DNA of 6,199 nucleotides, from NCBI RefSeq assembly GCF_002835825.1, contig NZ_PIZH01000105.1:1-6199 (forward strand), read 5' to 3'. Below, piece after piece: positions 6,127 to 6,199 of this stretch. Made by a program: the position numbers and the translations under genes. How positions within the stretch are numbered: position 1 is the stretch's first letter; each line of letters opens with the position of its first letter. Below the pieces are notes generated by a model that did no database searches, was not told the origin of the DNA, and saw nothing but the letters and a program-made list of their open reading frames with translations. Source of the stretch: Methanoregula sp. GTDB taxonomy: Archaea; Halobacteriota; Methanomicrobia; Methanomicrobiales; Methanospirillaceae.

Positions 6127-6199
6127 ATGGGTATGGAGCGGATAACCGCTATTGCCAAAGGCCGGGTGCAGGGCGTGGGATACCGGCATTTCGTGGAGA
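6127..6199 (+). CDS. acyP: Acylphosphatase, N-terminal part (cut by window end)
   Basis: Twenty-four codons are present before the window ends. They contain the acylphosphatase signature GRVQGVGYRHFV (residues 12-23), which includes the phosphate-binding loop and the catalytic arginine R20. Acylphosphatases (EC 3.6.1.7) are small cytoplasmic enzymes of about 90 residues that hydrolyse carboxyl-phosphate bonds; the physiological substrate is often unclear. Some larger proteins, such as HypF, begin with the same domain, and the missing 3' part would be needed to exclude that. Starting this close to the signature favours a stand-alone acylphosphatase but does not rule out HypF. Start codons at 6127 and 6133 are both possible, and the TATA-like element does not separate them. 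The gene diverges from the lipoprotein gene. Confidence 0.85.
   Translation, partial: MGMERITAIAKGRVQGVGYRHFVE

Overview
The window reads as a chromosomal segment of a methanogenic euryarchaeon, most likely in or near the Methanomicrobiales (an inference from protein character, not from a search). Support comes from a glycerol-1-phosphate dehydrogenase (archaeal ether-lipid synthesis), an archaeal/eukaryotic-type prolyl-tRNA synthetase, two archaea-typical families of unknown function (UPF0179 and DUF63), AT-rich TATA-like elements about 26 bases ahead of several starts, and a bare oligo-T tract after a gene end. Coding density is high and GC is moderately high throughout. I see no RNA gene, mobile element, CRISPR array or sign of recent transfer.

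Layout. (1) 1-1546, minus strand: egsA (glycerol-1-phosphate dehydrogenase) followed after 10 bases by a UPF0179 gene, a two-gene unit. (2) 1549-4422, plus strand: a tight three-gene unit of a DUF63 multi-pass membrane protein, a SpoIIM-family (DUF95) membrane protein that overlaps it by 8 bases, and proS 11 bases further on. A T8 tract follows proS. (3) 4470-5294, minus strand, convergent with proS: a six-transmembrane voltage-gated potassium channel with a C-terminal coiled coil. (4) 5371-5913, minus strand: a predicted lipoprotein starting with TTG whose mature part looks like an archaellin C-terminal domain. (5) 5914-6126: an intergenic region holding the promoters of the flanking divergent genes. 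(6) 6127-6199, plus strand: the first 24 codons of an acylphosphatase gene, cut by the window end.

How they work together. The lipid gene and the membrane-protein/proS operon diverge from start codons only two bases apart, so each promoter must lie inside the other gene. The two candidate TATA elements face each other with predicted start sites almost coincident. The channel and the lipoprotein are on the same strand but are separated by a stem-loop and a TATA-like element, so they are probably separate transcripts.

Most of the window is housekeeping. The most unusual item is the archaellin-like domain on a lipoprotein signal peptide. Next come the face-to-face promoters and the two families of unknown function with suggestive residues: two cysteine triads in UPF0179, and acidic and histidine residues in or near membrane segments of DUF63.
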